A stretch of 64,000 nt of DNA from Variovorax sp. EL159 (GTDB lineage Bacteria > Pseudomonadota > Gammaproteobacteria > Burkholderiales > Burkholderiaceae_C): positions 558,001-622,000 of the forward strand of contig NZ_FMUJ01000003.1 of assembly GCF_900100965.1 (NCBI RefSeq), written 5' to 3'. Below, one piece after another: positions 36,765 through 48,700 of the stretch. A program made the translations under genes and the position numbers. Under the pieces are notes generated by a model that was not told the DNA's origin, searched no databases, and saw nothing but the letters and a program-made list of their open reading frames with translations. Each line of letters begins with the position of its first letter. Position 1 is the first letter of the stretch.

Positions 36765-37646
36765 ATGACCGACACGCAGCATGCTTACGACGAACAGGCC
36801 AAGCTCTGGAATGGCCTCGCGGGCCGCGCCTGGGTCGATGTGCAAGCCACGCTCGACCATCTGTTTCAACCGCTCGAAGACCTGCTGGTCGAAGCGACGC
36901 GCACCACCCCGGCAGACCGCGTGCTCGACGTGGGTTGCGGCACCGGCGCCATCACGCGTGCGCTCGCACGGAGACAAGGCGCCGAGGGTCACTGCACCGG
37001 CATCGACATCTCGGAGCCGATGATCGCGGCAGCCCGAACGCGCGCCGAGCGCGAAGGCCTGCCGGCCAGCTTCATCTGCGCTGATGTGCAGACCCACACG
37101 TTCGAGCCCGCAAGCTTCGACCTGATCGTTTCGCGCCTGGGCGTCATGTTCTTCGACGATCCCGTCCTCGCCTTTGCGAATCTGCGAAGTGCCGCGCGGG
37201 ATGGTGCCCAACTCCGCTTCATCGCATGGCGCAGCGCCGCGGAAAACCCGTTCATGACGACCGCCGAACGTGCCGCGGCGCCACTGCTGCCGAACCTCCC
37301 CGTTCGCAAACCGGGCGCACCCGGACAGTTCGCCTTCGCCGACCGGCACCGGATTGAGGCCCTGCTGGAAGACAGCGGCTGGACCGGCATCGACATCCAG
37401 CCGGTCGACCTGGCCTGCACCTTCCCCGAGAAAGACCTGCGCACTTACCTCGCCCGCCTCGGCCCCGTCGGACTGGCACTGGCGGCCATGGACGAGCCAG
37501 CGCGCGCGCAAGTCATCGAAACGATCCGCACCGCCTTCGAGCCGTACGTGCACGGCGATGAAGTTCGCCTGACCGCAGCCTGCTGGATGGTCGGTGCACG
37601 CGCACCTTCTGCATCGGCCGCGCCGAAGGAAGCTGCGAATGTCTGA
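36765..37646 (+). CDS. Class I SAM-dependent methyltransferase
   Basis: A 293-residue methyltransferase. Motif I is VLDVGCGTGAITRALARR (about 49-66), the acidic loop CTGIDISEPMIAAARTRAER (about 74-93), and the motif II-like FDLIVSRLGVMFFDDPVLAF. The C-terminal domain is of unknown substrate specificity. It is MerR-regulated by context and overlaps the following DUF2938 gene by 8 bases. Confidence 0.88.
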   Translation: MTDTQHAYDEQAKLWNGLAGRAWVDVQATLDHLFQPLEDLLVEATRTTPADRVLDVGCGTGAITRALARRQGAEGHCTGIDISEPMIAAARTRAEREGLPASFICADVQTHTFEPASFDLIVSRLGVMFFDDPVLAFANLRSAARDGAQLRFIAWRSAAENPFMTTAERAAAPLLPNLPVRKPGAPGQFAFADRHRIEALLEDSGWTGIDIQPVDLACTFPEKDLRTYLARLGPVGLALAAMDEPARAQVIETIRTAFEPYVHGDEVRLTAACWMVGARAPSASAAPKEAANV

Positions 37647-38145
37647 GGCGACGACTTATCTCGTATCCGCCGCCCTGATCGGAGCGGGTGCGACAGCGGT
37701 GATGGACATCTGGGCCATCGTCCGCAAGCAACTGTTCGGCATCCCGTCGCTCGACTACGCACTGGTCGGCCGCTGGCTCGTGTACCTGACGCGCGGCCGC
37801 TTTCGTCATGCGCCCATCGGCGCCTCCCCTCCCGTAAAGGGCGAGCGCGCAATCGGATGGACGGCCCACTACGCCATCGGCATCGCGTTTGCAGCCGTGC
37901 TGCTGGCGATCTGGGGCCTCGAATGGATTCACCACCCGACGCTTGGCCCCCCGATGATCGTCGGCATCGCCAGCGTGGCCGCGCCTTTCCTGGTGATGCA
38001 GCCGGGCATGGGTGCAGGCATCGCGGCCAGCCGCACGCCACGCCCGAACGCCGCGCGCTTCCACAGCCTCGTCACGCACGGTGTGTTCGGTTTTGGCCTC
38101 TATGCGGCCGGATGGGCTGCCAGCGTATTGGACGTGTTTCAGTAA
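37639..38145 (+). CDS. DUF2938 membrane protein
   Basis: A 168-residue protein with about four transmembrane helices, containing ATAVMDIWAIVRKQLFGIPS, GWTAHYAIGIAFAAVLLAI and HGVFGFGLYAAGWAASVLDV. These match the DUF2938 family, whose function is unknown. The 8-base overlap with the methyltransferase indicates co-expression under the MerR regulator. Confidence 0.85.
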   Translation: MSEATTYLVSAALIGAGATAVMDIWAIVRKQLFGIPSLDYALVGRWLVYLTRGRFRHAPIGASPPVKGERAIGWTAHYAIGIAFAAVLLAIWGLEWIHHPTLGPPMIVGIASVAAPFLVMQPGMGAGIAASRTPRPNAARFHSLVTHGVFGFGLYAAGWAASVLDVFQ

Positions 38146-38172
38146 CGTCGCCTGGCATTCCCCTGCGCTGAT

Positions 38173-38715
38173 TCAGAGGCGCATCCCGAGCCAGATCACC
38201 GACTCCGTCGACGCGGCGACCACCGGACTCAGCAATTTCGACCACACATGCCCCGTTTGCACGTGCGAGGCAGACTGATCGTGGTGCAACTGCTCTTCCT
38301 CGACGATCTGCGCGATGACGTGAACCGCTGCGTCGTCCTTGCCCGACAGATCGCGCAATTGCGCCTTGAGGTGCCCCAGCACCACACGCTCGACAGCGAC
38401 GGTGGTGGCCGAGATGGCATGCCTGCCCAACAGCCCGGTCATCAAGCCCAGCACCCACCCGCCAACACCACACAGCCAATAGCTGCGGCAACGGCGCACT
38501 CCTCGGCGCTGCAGTTCTGCCCAGAACAGCGCCCGATGCTTCTCCTCGTGCGACTTGAACTCCTGAAGCTCCGGCACCAGCGACGGTGCGGTCCAGCGCG
38601 CCACGAGTATCTGCGCCCTGTAGATGTTCACCGCGCCCTGCTCGCCTGCGTGATCGACCTTCAGGATGCGCTCCCCGAGCGTCGAGGCTTTGGTGGATCT
38701 TCTTTCGGATTTCAT
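38173..38715 (-). CDS. coq7: COQ7-family diiron protein (2-nonaprenyl-3-methyl-6-methoxyphenol hydroxylase type)
   Basis: A 180-residue ferritin-like hydroxylase. Diiron ligands are Glu25 (DHAGEQGAVNIYRAQ), Glu57/His60 (HEEKH), Glu110 (TTVAVERVVLGHL) and Glu/His near 140-145 (VEEEQLHHD). COQ7 adds the last hydroxyl of the ubiquinone ring. The protein is somewhat shorter than the canonical betaproteobacterial Coq7, so it may be an additional paralogue. It is monocistronic; its start is ATG 38715 with AGGAG-like upstream purines. Confidence 0.85.
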   Translation of the reverse strand: MKSERRSTKASTLGERILKVDHAGEQGAVNIYRAQILVARWTAPSLVPELQEFKSHEEKHRALFWAELQRRGVRRCRSYWLCGVGGWVLGLMTGLLGRHAISATTVAVERVVLGHLKAQLRDLSGKDDAAVHVIAQIVEEEQLHHDQSASHVQTGHVWSKLLSPVVAASTESVIWLGMRL

Positions 38716-38764
38716 TTTTCTCCTCCCTCCATATTTCGGAAATCGCGTCTCGCAACGCGTTCAG

Positions 38765-39961
38765 CTACGCCTCGATCCGGGCACGCCTGCGCGCGAACGC
38801 CGCCCTGAGCCTCGCATTCATCGGCTCCGAATAAAACCGCGCAATGCCCCACGCCACCGCCACCGAAACCGCAACGAAGAACCCCATCGCCGGCAGCTTC
38901 CACACGGCAGGCATCGTCCCGCGCGGCACAAAACTGCGCATCAACCCCAGCACGATGATGTGGAAGAGGTACAGCTCGTAGCTGTGCCGCCCCAGCCAGC
39001 GCAGCGCCGCCAGCGCCCTGCTTCGCAGTGCCCAGCCCGGCACCCGCTCGTTGTGCGCGCCGATCAGCAGCACGGCGGTGCCGGCCGCAATGACGGTGAA
39101 GCCGAAGACTTCGTTGCCATGAATCCCGCGCAGGTACGTCACGGCGACGAGGCAGGCCGCTGTCAGCTGGAGCTGGCGCCCGCCCCAGCTGTCGAGCCGG
39201 ATGCGCTGCGCCAGCAACGCGGCGCAACAGCCGAAGGCCACCGCATCGAAGCACGCCAGATAGCCGTACATGAAGTAGATCTCGTCGTCCACATGAAAGC
39301 TGCGATAGACCGGCCCCGCGACGATCGCCACCGCCCACACGGCCACGATGGCCCACTGGCGCTTCAGCCCGAAGCACAGCAGCGGGAACGCGAGATAGAA
39401 CACCTCTTCCACCGACAGAGACCAGTAGATGTTCATCGCGTAGTTGAAGTACCACGCGTGCTGCATCAACACGTTGTGCCAGAAGCTCAACACCGACAGC
39501 ACCGCCACCGGATAGCCGACCTCGGGCCAGCCGGGCTTGGCGACGTTCATGAAGGCGGGCTGCTTCAGCAGCCCCAACCCGACGATCACGGCCAGCGCGA
39601 CCACGAGGCACGGCACGATCCGCGCGAAGCGAAAGGCATAGAAGCTGCGCACGTCCACATTGCCAAGGCTGCCGTAGCGCCGCAACGTCGTTGACGTGAT
39701 GAGGTAGCCCGAGACCGCGAAGAACATCGTCACGCCGTAGTTGCCGTTGCGCGCCAGGGACTTGATGAACTCCTCCGGCAGCACGGCCGCCAGCGGGCTG
39801 TCGACCAGCGAGTACGACAGGTGGAAGTGCAGCAGCAACACCAGCGAGATCGCGATCCCGCGAAGGATGTCGATCCTGAAATTCCGCGTTGGCGCGGGCT
39901 GGGGGAATGCGGCGGCATTGCCGGTGTCGGCTGCTGCTGACGGTGAACGAAACGAAGACAT
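38765..39961 (-). CDS. Acyltransferase family membrane protein (OafA/NodX type)
   Basis: A 398-residue membrane acyltransferase with about ten helices. The start carries NFRIDILRGIAISLVLLLHF (about 27-46) with the conserved His, then VTMFFAVSGYLITSTTLRRY (about 75-94) and RIVPCLVVALAVIVG. It transfers acyl groups to cell-surface glycans such as O-antigen. The chosen start is ATG 39961; a longer frame adds 23 residues without improving the family match. It stands alone. Confidence 0.87.
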   Translation of the reverse strand: MSSFRSPSAAADTGNAAAFPQPAPTRNFRIDILRGIAISLVLLLHFHLSYSLVDSPLAAVLPEEFIKSLARNGNYGVTMFFAVSGYLITSTTLRRYGSLGNVDVRSFYAFRFARIVPCLVVALAVIVGLGLLKQPAFMNVAKPGWPEVGYPVAVLSVLSFWHNVLMQHAWYFNYAMNIYWSLSVEEVFYLAFPLLCFGLKRQWAIVAVWAVAIVAGPVYRSFHVDDEIYFMYGYLACFDAVAFGCCAALLAQRIRLDSWGGRQLQLTAACLVAVTYLRGIHGNEVFGFTVIAAGTAVLLIGAHNERVPGWALRSRALAALRWLGRHSYELYLFHIIVLGLMRSFVPRGTMPAVWKLPAMGFFVAVSVAVAWGIARFYSEPMNARLRAAFARRRARIEA

Positions 39962-40102
39962 CGGGAAAACACCTAGAGGCCGAACTGCGTCGAGCTTAAA
40001 CGACCGCCCCACGAGGGAAACGACGCGCATGCCGCGTTCGAACCGGGCAAGAAAAGCCCCCTCGCCGCTGGCCCGTTACTTGCAACTTCGTCTCAAAATG
40101 AC

Positions 40103-40114
40103 AGAAAATTTTCT
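40103..40114. promoter_or_regulatory. AGAAAATTTTCT palindrome before the peptide-utilisation operon
   Basis: A perfect 12-base A/T-rich palindrome about 65 bases before the RpiR gene, in an AT-rich stretch (40088-40150) containing a TATATT -10-like element (40124-40129). RpiR/MurR regulators frequently recognise GAAAnTTTC-type sites, so this is a good candidate for autoregulation. Confidence 0.5.
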
Positions 40115-40179
40115 TATCTGACTTATATTTGTAAACTCATTTTCATAAACCGCACCCCTTCGGGCGCCCCACTCCCCGC

Positions 40180-41157
40180 ATGAGCACCAACGTCGACACC
40201 CCAGGCACCACCGTGGCCCAGCGCATTGCGCAGGCGCTGCCGCGGCTGACGCGTTCGCACCGGCAAGTGGCCGACTACGTGCTGGAGCACCCGCTGCAGG
40301 TGGCCACGCTGCCCATCGACGAACTCGCCACCGCTGCGGGCGTCTCGGTCGCCACGGCCAACCGCTTCGCACGCGCGCTGGACTTCGACGGCTACGCCAC
40401 CTTCCGTGCCGAGCTCGTGCGGGGTTTCGAACCGCTGGTGGCGCCGGTGGAACGCCTGCGCGGCAACCTGGAGCGCCCGAGCACGGTGGCCGAGGTGTTC
40501 TCCACCGCGCTCGACGAGAGCCGCCGCAACATCGAGGCCACGCGCCAGACGCTGGACTACGCCGCCTGCGAAGCCGCGGTGGAGCGCATCGGCAAGGCGC
40601 GTTCGATCTACATCGCCGGCTTCGGCGCGAGCGGCTGGCTCGCGGGCCTGCTGCAGCACGGGCTGGACAGCAGCTGCCGCGACGTGCGCCTGCTCCCCGG
40701 CGTGAGCGGCGTCACCCACGCGGCCCGCTCGCTGATGCACGCGGGCCCGAAGGACGTGTTCATCGGCCTCACCTTCCCGCGCTACCTGACCGACACCGTG
40801 ATGCTCGCGCAGATCGCACGCGACCAGGGCTGCGGCGTGATCGCGCTCACCGACCGCCCGACCTCGCCGATGGCGCCGCTGGCCGACGTGGCGCTGTATT
40901 GCCAGACGGAAACCAACTACCGCCCGAATTGCGAGACCAGCGTGCTCGCGCTGGTCGAAGCGCTGACCAGCGCGGTGGCGCTGCGGGCGCCCGACCCGGT
41001 GCAGTCGGCCCGCCGCACGCTTCAAGTGCTGCGGCCCTGGCTGCACGGCGCGAACGGGCTGCCGCGCATCGACGGCCTTGCAGCGCGCACCACCGGTACC
41101 TCCGACGACGCCGCCCTGAACGGCGTCGCCAAGAAGAAAAAGAAAGCTTCCCGATGA
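40180..41157 (+). CDS. MurR/RpiR-family transcriptional regulator
   Basis: A 325-residue protein: N-terminal helix-turn-helix PRLTRSHRQVADYVLEHPLQ then IDELATAAGVSVATANRFAR (about 47-66), and a SIS domain with SIYIAGFGASGWLAGLLQHG, DVFIGLTFPRYLTDTVMLAQ and IALTDRPTSPMAPLADVALY. SIS domains of this family bind sugar or amino-sugar phosphates. The C-terminal extension is Lys-rich. It heads an operon and overlaps the next gene by 4 bases (ATGA). Confidence 0.92.
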   Translation: MSTNVDTPGTTVAQRIAQALPRLTRSHRQVADYVLEHPLQVATLPIDELATAAGVSVATANRFARALDFDGYATFRAELVRGFEPLVAPVERLRGNLERPSTVAEVFSTALDESRRNIEATRQTLDYAACEAAVERIGKARSIYIAGFGASGWLAGLLQHGLDSSCRDVRLLPGVSGVTHAARSLMHAGPKDVFIGLTFPRYLTDTVMLAQIARDQGCGVIALTDRPTSPMAPLADVALYCQTETNYRPNCETSVLALVEALTSAVALRAPDPVQSARRTLQVLRPWLHGANGLPRIDGLAARTTGTSDDAALNGVAKKKKKASR

Positions 41158-42110
41158 AGAACACCACGCCCGTCATCGCCATCCACGGCGGCGCCGGCAC
41201 CATCAGCGCCGCCACGACCGGCCCCGAGCAGGCGCAGGCCTACCACGATGCCCTGCACGCCATCGTGCTTGCAGCGCAAGGCATGCTGCTCAAAGGTGCG
41301 AGTGCACTTGACGCCGCATGCCTGGCCGTCGAAATGCTCGAAGACTGCCCACTCTTCAACGCGGGCCACGGCGCGGTCTTCACGCACGACGAAACCCATG
41401 AGCTCGACGCCGCCGTGATGGACGGCGCCACGCTCGCCGCCGGTGCCATCGCCGGCGTGTGCCACGTGCGCCGCCCGGTGCGCGCCGCGCGTGCCGTGCT
41501 CGAAGACGGCGCACACGTGCTGCTGGCCGGCGCGGGCGCCGAGGTCTTTGCGCGCGAGCGCGGGCTGGAAATGGTCGAGCCCTCGTTCTTCTCCACCGAG
41601 GCGCGCCGCCAGCAGCTCTACCGCGTGCGCGACACCGGCCGCGTGGTGGTCGACCACGAAGGCGCGGCCATGACGCCGCCGCTGGACGAAGACAAGAAGT
41701 TCGGCACCGTGGGCGCCGTCGCGCTCGACGTGCACGGCCACCTGGCGGCCGCCACCTCGACCGGCGGCATGACCAACAAGCGCGTCGGCCGCATCGGCGA
41801 CACGCCCCTCATCGGCTCCGGCACCTACGCCGACGACCGCACCGCCGCCGTGTCGTGTACCGGCAGCGGCGAAATGTTCATCCGCGTCGCCGCGGCCTAC
41901 GACGTCTGCGCCCGCATGGCCTACGGCGGCGCCACGCTCGAAGCCGCCACGCACGCGGTGGTGCAGCAGTCGCTGCCCGCCATCGGCGGCACCGGCGGGC
42001 TGATCGCCATCGACCGCCATGGCAACCTGAGCCTCGCCTTCAACACCGAAGGCATGTACCGCGGCCACGCGCGCGGCGACCAAGCGCCCGTGACCGCCAT
42101 CTTCGCCTGA
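41154..42110 (+). CDS. iaaA: Isoaspartyl peptidase / L-asparaginase (Ntn-hydrolase)
   Basis: A 318-residue plant-type asparaginase. The autoproteolytic nucleophile is Thr185 in [20 protein letters not shown]; also [37 protein letters not shown] split across 69-91, and [20 protein letters not shown] near the C-terminus. It hydrolyses isoaspartyl dipeptides and asparagine. The operon context with a peptide transporter fits cleavage of imported beta-aspartyl peptides. Coupled to the regulator gene. Confidence 0.93.
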   Translation: MKNTTPVIAIHGGAGTISAATTGPEQAQAYHDALHAIVLAAQGMLLKGASALDAACLAVEMLEDCPLFNAGHGAVFTHDETHELDAAVMDGATLAAGAIAGVCHVRRPVRAARAVLEDGAHVLLAGAGAEVFARERGLEMVEPSFFSTEARRQQLYRVRDTGRVVVDHEGAAMTPPLDEDKKFGTVGAVALDVHGHLAAATSTGGMTNKRVGRIGDTPLIGSGTYADDRTAAVSCTGSGEMFIRVAAAYDVCARMAYGGATLEAATHAVVQQSLPAIGGTGGLIAIDRHGNLSLAFNTEGMYRGHARGDQAPVTAIFA

Positions 42111-42139
42111 CACGCGCGCCCTCTTTCTCTCGCACTCCC

Positions 42140-44017
<1,878 letters not shown>

Positions 44018-44098
44018 GCCTCCGACCTTCTGAACCCGAACCGTTTTTCATCCCGCAGGCCCTCCTGCTTTTTTCCACGAACCGACTGGAGTTCTTCC

Positions 44099-45652
44099 AT
44101 GAAGCCATCTTCTTCCTCCCTGCGATGGGCATCCGCACTGCTGGGCCTGGCCGCCATTGCCGCATCGGGCACGGCGCTGGCCGCCAAAGACGTGGTGCTG
44201 GCCATCGGCTACCAGCCGGAAACGCTGGACCCGTACAACACCAACACGACCATCACCACGGCCGTGACCAAGACCTTCTATGAAGGCCTGTTCCAGTTCG
44301 ACAAGGACCTGAAGGTGCAGAACGTGCTCGCCGAGAGCTACGACGTGTCGAAAGACGGCCTGGTCTACACCATCAAGCTGCGCCAGGGCGTCAAGTTCCA
44401 CGACGGCACCGACTTCAATGCCGAAGCCGTCAAGGTCACGCTCGACCGCGTGCTGAACCAGGACAACAAGCTGCTGCGCTACAACCAGTTCAACCGCGTC
44501 GGCAAGGTCGAGGCAGTGAACCCCAGCACCGTGCGCATCACGCTGAAGGAGCCCTTCGGCCCCTTCATCAACTCGCTGGCCCACGCATCCGCCGCGATGA
44601 TCTCGCCCACCGCACTGAAGAAGTGGGGCAACAAGGACATCGCCTTCCACCCCGTGGGCACGGGCCCCTTCGAGTTCGTCGAATGGAAGCAGACCGACGC
44701 GGTCAAGGCCAAGAAGTTCGACGGCTACTGGAAGAAGGGCTACCCGAAGATCGACAACCTGCAGTGGAAGCCGGTGCTCGAGAACAACACGCGCGCCGCC
44801 ATGCTGCAGACCGGCGAAGCCGACTTCGCCTTCCCGATTCCCTACGAGCAGGCCGAGCTGCTGAAGAAGAGCGACAAGCTCGAAGTGGTGGCATCGCCTT
44901 CGATCATCACGCGCTTCCTGGCATTCAACATGCTGCAAAAGCCCTATGACAACCCGAAGGTGCGCGAAGCCATCGGCTACGCCATCAACAAGGAAGCGCT
45001 GTCGAAGGTCGCGTTCGGCGGCTATGCCTTCCCCGCGCAAGGCGTGATGCCGCAGGGCGTGAAGTTCGCCGAGAAGATGGCGCCCATTCCCTACGACGTG
45101 AAGAAGGCCAAGGAACTGCTGGCCGAAGCCGGCTACCCCAACGGTTTCGAGTCGGTGCTGTGGAGCGCCTACAACAACACGACCAGCCAGAAGACCATCC
45201 AGTTCGTGCAGCAGCAGCTCGCGCAGGTGGGCATCAAGCTGCAGGTGCAGGCGCTCGAAGTGGGCCAGCGCACCGAGCAGGTCGATGCATGGCCCGACCC
45301 GAAGACGGCCAAGGTCCGCATGTACTACACGGGCTGGTCGTCGTCGACCGGTGAAGCCGACTGGGGCCTGCGCCCGCTGTTCGCCTCGGAGTCGTGGGCA
45401 CCGAAGCTCAACAACATGTCGTTCTACAAGAGCGACGTGGTCGACGCCGCGCTGGCCAAGGCGCTGGTGACGGTGGACGACAAGGAAAAGGCAGCGCTCT
45501 ACAAGACCGCGCAGGACGAGATCCGCAAGGACCTGCCGCGCGTGCCGCTGGTCACCGAGCAGAACCTGTCGGCGCACGCCAAGCGCCTGTCGGGTGTGTT
45601 CGTGATGCCCGACGCGAACATCAACATCGACGCCGTGTCGGTGTCGAACTGA
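44099..45652 (+). CDS. gsiB: Peptide/glutathione-type ABC transporter binding protein
   Basis: A 517-residue periplasmic protein of the DppA/OppA-type family. The signal peptide is MKPSSSSLRWASALLGLAAI, cleaved near ALAA (28). Core blocks are LAIGYQPETLDPYNTNTTIT, RQGVKFHDGTDFNAEAVKVT and VGTGPFEFVEWKQTDAVKAK. It captures small peptides for the GsiC-GsiD permease. The name glutathione-binding is by best family resemblance; the D-aminopeptidases downstream suggest wider peptide specificity. Confidence 0.92.
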   Translation: MKPSSSSLRWASALLGLAAIAASGTALAAKDVVLAIGYQPETLDPYNTNTTITTAVTKTFYEGLFQFDKDLKVQNVLAESYDVSKDGLVYTIKLRQGVKFHDGTDFNAEAVKVTLDRVLNQDNKLLRYNQFNRVGKVEAVNPSTVRITLKEPFGPFINSLAHASAAMISPTALKKWGNKDIAFHPVGTGPFEFVEWKQTDAVKAKKFDGYWKKGYPKIDNLQWKPVLENNTRAAMLQTGEADFAFPIPYEQAELLKKSDKLEVVASPSIITRFLAFNMLQKPYDNPKVREAIGYAINKEALSKVAFGGYAFPAQGVMPQGVKFAEKMAPIPYDVKKAKELLAEAGYPNGFESVLWSAYNNTTSQKTIQFVQQQLAQVGIKLQVQALEVGQRTEQVDAWPDPKTAKVRMYYTGWSSSTGEADWGLRPLFASESWAPKLNNMSFYKSDVVDAALAKALVTVDDKEKAALYKTAQDEIRKDLPRVPLVTEQNLSAHAKRLSGVFVMPDANINIDAVSVSN

Positions 45653-45732
45653 TCGCGCACTCTTCGTTTCCTGACTGACTGTCCGGCGGGCGGCGGCCTT
45701 TGGCTGCCACCCGTTCGCGACAACCGCACCCC

Positions 45733-46653
45733 ATGCTGAATTACTTCCTCAAACGACTGTTGGGCCTGATCCCGACGCTGCTCATCGTGGCAGTGCTGGT
45801 GTTCCTGTTCGTCCACATGCTGCCCGGCGACCCGGCGCGCCTTGCCGCCGGACAGGACGCCGACGAGCAGACCGTGGCCATGGTGCGCCAGGAGCTGGGC
45901 CTCGACAAGCCGCTGCCACAACAGTTCGTGAACTTCTTCACCCACATGCTGCAGGGCGACTTCGGCACCTCGATCCGCACGCGGCGGCCGGTGTCCACGG
46001 AGATTGCCGAGCGCTTCTTCCCGACGGTGATGCTGACCATCACCAGCATGGTGTGGGCGGTGATCTTCGGCATGGGGATCGGCATCGTCTCGGCGGTGTA
46101 CCGCAACAAATGGCCCGACCGGCTGGGCATGACGCTCGCGGTCTCGGGCATCTCCTTTCCCGCATTTGCGCTTGGCATGCTGCTGATGCAGATCTTCTCG
46201 GTCCAGCTCGGCTGGCTGCCCACGGTGGGCGCCGCCACCTGGAAGCACTACATCCTGCCCTCGATCACGCTGGGCGCGGCCGTCGCGGCCGTGATGGCGC
46301 GCTTCACGCGTGCGTCTTTCGTCGAAGTGATCCAGGAAGACTTCGTGCGCACCGCGCGTGCCAAGGGCGTGCACGAAACCCGCGTGGTGTTCAAGCACAC
46401 GCTGCGCAACGCGCTGATTCCGGTGGTCACGATGATGGGCCTGCAGTTCGGCTTCCTGCTGGGCGGCTCCATTCTTGTGGAGGCGGTCTTCAACTGGCCG
46501 GGCCTGGGCCGCCTGCTGGTGGACGCGGTGCAGATGCGCGACTACCCCGTCATCCAGACGCTGGTGCTGCTGTTCTCGCTCGAATTCATCCTGATCAACC
46601 TCGTGGTGGATGTGCTGTACGGCTACATCAACCCGACCATCCGCTACAAGTGA
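45733..46653 (+). CDS. gsiC: Peptide ABC transporter permease (DppB/GsiC type)
   Basis: A 306-residue six-helix permease. It opens with [20 protein letters not shown] and has the EAA-type cytoplasmic loop [20 protein letters not shown] (about 214-233), then [20 protein letters not shown]. It forms the membrane pore with the next gene product. The start is ATG 45733. Confidence 0.93.
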   Translation: MLNYFLKRLLGLIPTLLIVAVLVFLFVHMLPGDPARLAAGQDADEQTVAMVRQELGLDKPLPQQFVNFFTHMLQGDFGTSIRTRRPVSTEIAERFFPTVMLTITSMVWAVIFGMGIGIVSAVYRNKWPDRLGMTLAVSGISFPAFALGMLLMQIFSVQLGWLPTVGAATWKHYILPSITLGAAVAAVMARFTRASFVEVIQEDFVRTARAKGVHETRVVFKHTLRNALIPVVTMMGLQFGFLLGGSILVEAVFNWPGLGRLLVDAVQMRDYPVIQTLVLLFSLEFILINLVVDVLYGYINPTIRYK

Positions 46654-46663
46654 GCAAGCAGCC

Positions 46664-47590
46664 ATGACGCAAGCTACCGGCGTGCCTGCCGAATCCATCG
46701 TTCCCCTGTCCCCCGTTGCCGTTGCGCTGACCGCAGGCAAAGTCCGCACGCCCTGGGGCGAATGCTGGCGCCGCTTCAAGAAACAGCCCGTGGGCATCGT
46801 GGCGGCCATCTTCGTGCTGCTGCTGGTGTTCATCGCGGTGTTCTCGCCGTGGATCGTGCCCTTCGATCCCGAGAACTTCTTCGACTACGACATGCTCAAC
46901 AGCGGGCCTTCGGCCACGCACTGGTTCGGCGTCGATCCGCTGGGCCGCGACATCTTCAGCCGCATCCTGGCGGGCACGCGCATTTCGCTGGCGGCCGGCT
47001 TCCTGTCGGTGCTGGTGGGCGGCTTCGTGGGCACCGCCTTCGGCCTGCTCGCGGGCTACTACGAAGGCTGGTGGGACCGCATCGTGATGCGCATCTCGGA
47101 CGTGCTCTTCGCCTTCCCCGGCATCCTGCTGGCGCTGGGCGTGGTCGCCATCCTGGGCAGCAGCATGACCAACGTGGTGGTGGCGGTGTCGGTGTTCAGC
47201 GTGCCGGCCTTTGCGCGCCTCGTGCGCGGCAACACGCTGGTGCTCAAGCAGCAGACCTACATCGAGGCCGAGCGCAGCATCGGCGCCTCGGACTGGACCA
47301 TCATCGTGCGGCACATCCTGCCCGGCACCATCTCGTCGATCGTGGTGTATTTCTCGATGCGCGTGGGCACCTCGATCATCACGGCGGCCAGCCTTTCCTT
47401 CTTGGGCATGGGCGCGCAGCCGCCAACGCCCGAGTGGGGCGCGATGCTCAACGAGGCGCGCGCCGACATGGTGACCTCGCCGCACGTGGCGCTGTTCCCC
47501 AGCCTGGCCATCTTCTTCACCGTGCTCGCCTTCAACCTGCTGGGCGATGCCCTGCGCGACGCGCTCGATCCGAAGATCGACCGCACGTAG
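46664..47590 (+). CDS. gsiD: Peptide ABC transporter permease (DppC/GsiD type)
   Basis: A 308-residue permease with the DppC/GsiD block [20 protein letters not shown] (about 87-106) and the cytoplasmic loop [20 protein letters not shown]. The C-terminus has [20 protein letters not shown]. It pairs with GsiC. Separated from it by 10 bases and followed 14 bases later by the P1-family peptidase gene. Confidence 0.93.
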   Translation: MTQATGVPAESIVPLSPVAVALTAGKVRTPWGECWRRFKKQPVGIVAAIFVLLLVFIAVFSPWIVPFDPENFFDYDMLNSGPSATHWFGVDPLGRDIFSRILAGTRISLAAGFLSVLVGGFVGTAFGLLAGYYEGWWDRIVMRISDVLFAFPGILLALGVVAILGSSMTNVVVAVSVFSVPAFARLVRGNTLVLKQQTYIEAERSIGASDWTIIVRHILPGTISSIVVYFSMRVGTSIITAASLSFLGMGAQPPTPEWGAMLNEARADMVTSPHVALFPSLAIFFTVLAFNLLGDALRDALDPKIDRT

Positions 47591-47604
47591 TCTTTCCGTT
47601 CTTC

Positions 47605-48684
47605 ATGCCATCCCTCACGCAGACTTCTCCCCTGCCCTTCATCGGCCACCTGCTCCAGGGCGAACGCAACACCATCACCGATGTCGCGGGCGTCACGGTC
47701 GGCCACCAGACGCTGAGCGATGGCGCAGTGCAGACCGGCGTGACGGTCATCCGGCCGCACGCGGGCGACCCCTTCCGCGACAAGGTGCCGGCGGCTGCCG
47801 TGGTGCTCAACGGCTTCGGCAAGAGCGTGGGGCTGGTGCAGCTTGCCGAGCTCGGCGTGCTCGAGACGCCGATCGCGCTGACCAACACCTTCTCGGTCGG
47901 CACCGTGGCCACGGCGCAGATCCGTCAGTGCGCGGCGGCCAACCCCGAGACCGGGCGGGCGCTGCCCACGGTCAACCCGCTGGTCTTCGAGTGCAACGAC
48001 GGCTTTCTGAACGACATCCAGCGGATGGCGGTGACGGAGGCCGACTACCTGCGCGCCTTCGATGCCGCTGCCGTCGACTTCGCCCAAGGCTCGGTGGGCG
48101 CGGGGCGCGGCATGTCGAGCTTCCAGCTCAAGGGCGGCATCGGCAGCGCTTCGCGCCGCGTGTCGTCGCGCGACGGTGGGCTGCACACGGTCGGCGCGCT
48201 GGTGCTGGCCAACTACGGGCGCCAGCCGCAGATGCTGCTGGCGGGCCACGCGGTCGGCGAGCGGCTGGCGGCGCTGCAGGCATCGCGCAACGCCGCGGTG
48301 TCGGGCGAACCCGAAAAGGGCTCGATCATCATCGTCGTCGCCACCGACGCGCCGCTCGATGCGCGCCAGTTGCGCCGTCTCGCGCTGCGCGCGGGCGCGG
48401 GGCTGGCCCGCACGGGCTCGGTCTTCGGCCATGGCAGCGGCGACATCGTGCTCGCCTTCTCGACCGCCTACACCGTGCCCGACCGCGTCGAGCGGCCGAT
48501 GCCGGCCGTGGCGATGCTGCATGACGGGCTGCTCGATGGCCTGTTCCAGGCCGCGGCCGACAGCACCGAGCAGGCTATTCTTCATGCGCTGTGGCGCGCG
48601 ACGCCTGTCACGGGCCGCGACGGCAACCACCGCGCCGCGCTCGGCGAGTTGCTGCCGGCGTCTTCCCTTTCACCCCTCGTCTGA
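47605..48684 (+). CDS. P1-family (DmpA/BapA-type) aminopeptidase
   Basis: A 359-residue Ntn-hydrolase of the DmpA family (L-aminopeptidase D-esterase/amidase, beta-peptidyl aminopeptidase). The region QGSVGAGRGMSSFQLKGGIG followed by SASRRV carries the conserved G-G-I-G-S/T-x-S-R block (around residues 176-184), where DmpA-type enzymes self-cleave. N-terminal ITDVAGVTVGHQT and C-terminal FSTAYTVPD blocks match. It removes N-terminal residues, often D-configured or beta, from short peptides and so complements the M55 D-aminopeptidase downstream. Confidence 0.9.
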   Translation: MPSLTQTSPLPFIGHLLQGERNTITDVAGVTVGHQTLSDGAVQTGVTVIRPHAGDPFRDKVPAAAVVLNGFGKSVGLVQLAELGVLETPIALTNTFSVGTVATAQIRQCAAANPETGRALPTVNPLVFECNDGFLNDIQRMAVTEADYLRAFDAAAVDFAQGSVGAGRGMSSFQLKGGIGSASRRVSSRDGGLHTVGALVLANYGRQPQMLLAGHAVGERLAALQASRNAAVSGEPEKGSIIIVVATDAPLDARQLRRLALRAGAGLARTGSVFGHGSGDIVLAFSTAYTVPDRVERPMPAVAMLHDGLLDGLFQAAADSTEQAILHALWRATPVTGRDGNHRAALGELLPASSLSPLV

Positions 48685-48700
48685 GGAAAGCCTTCGCCCC

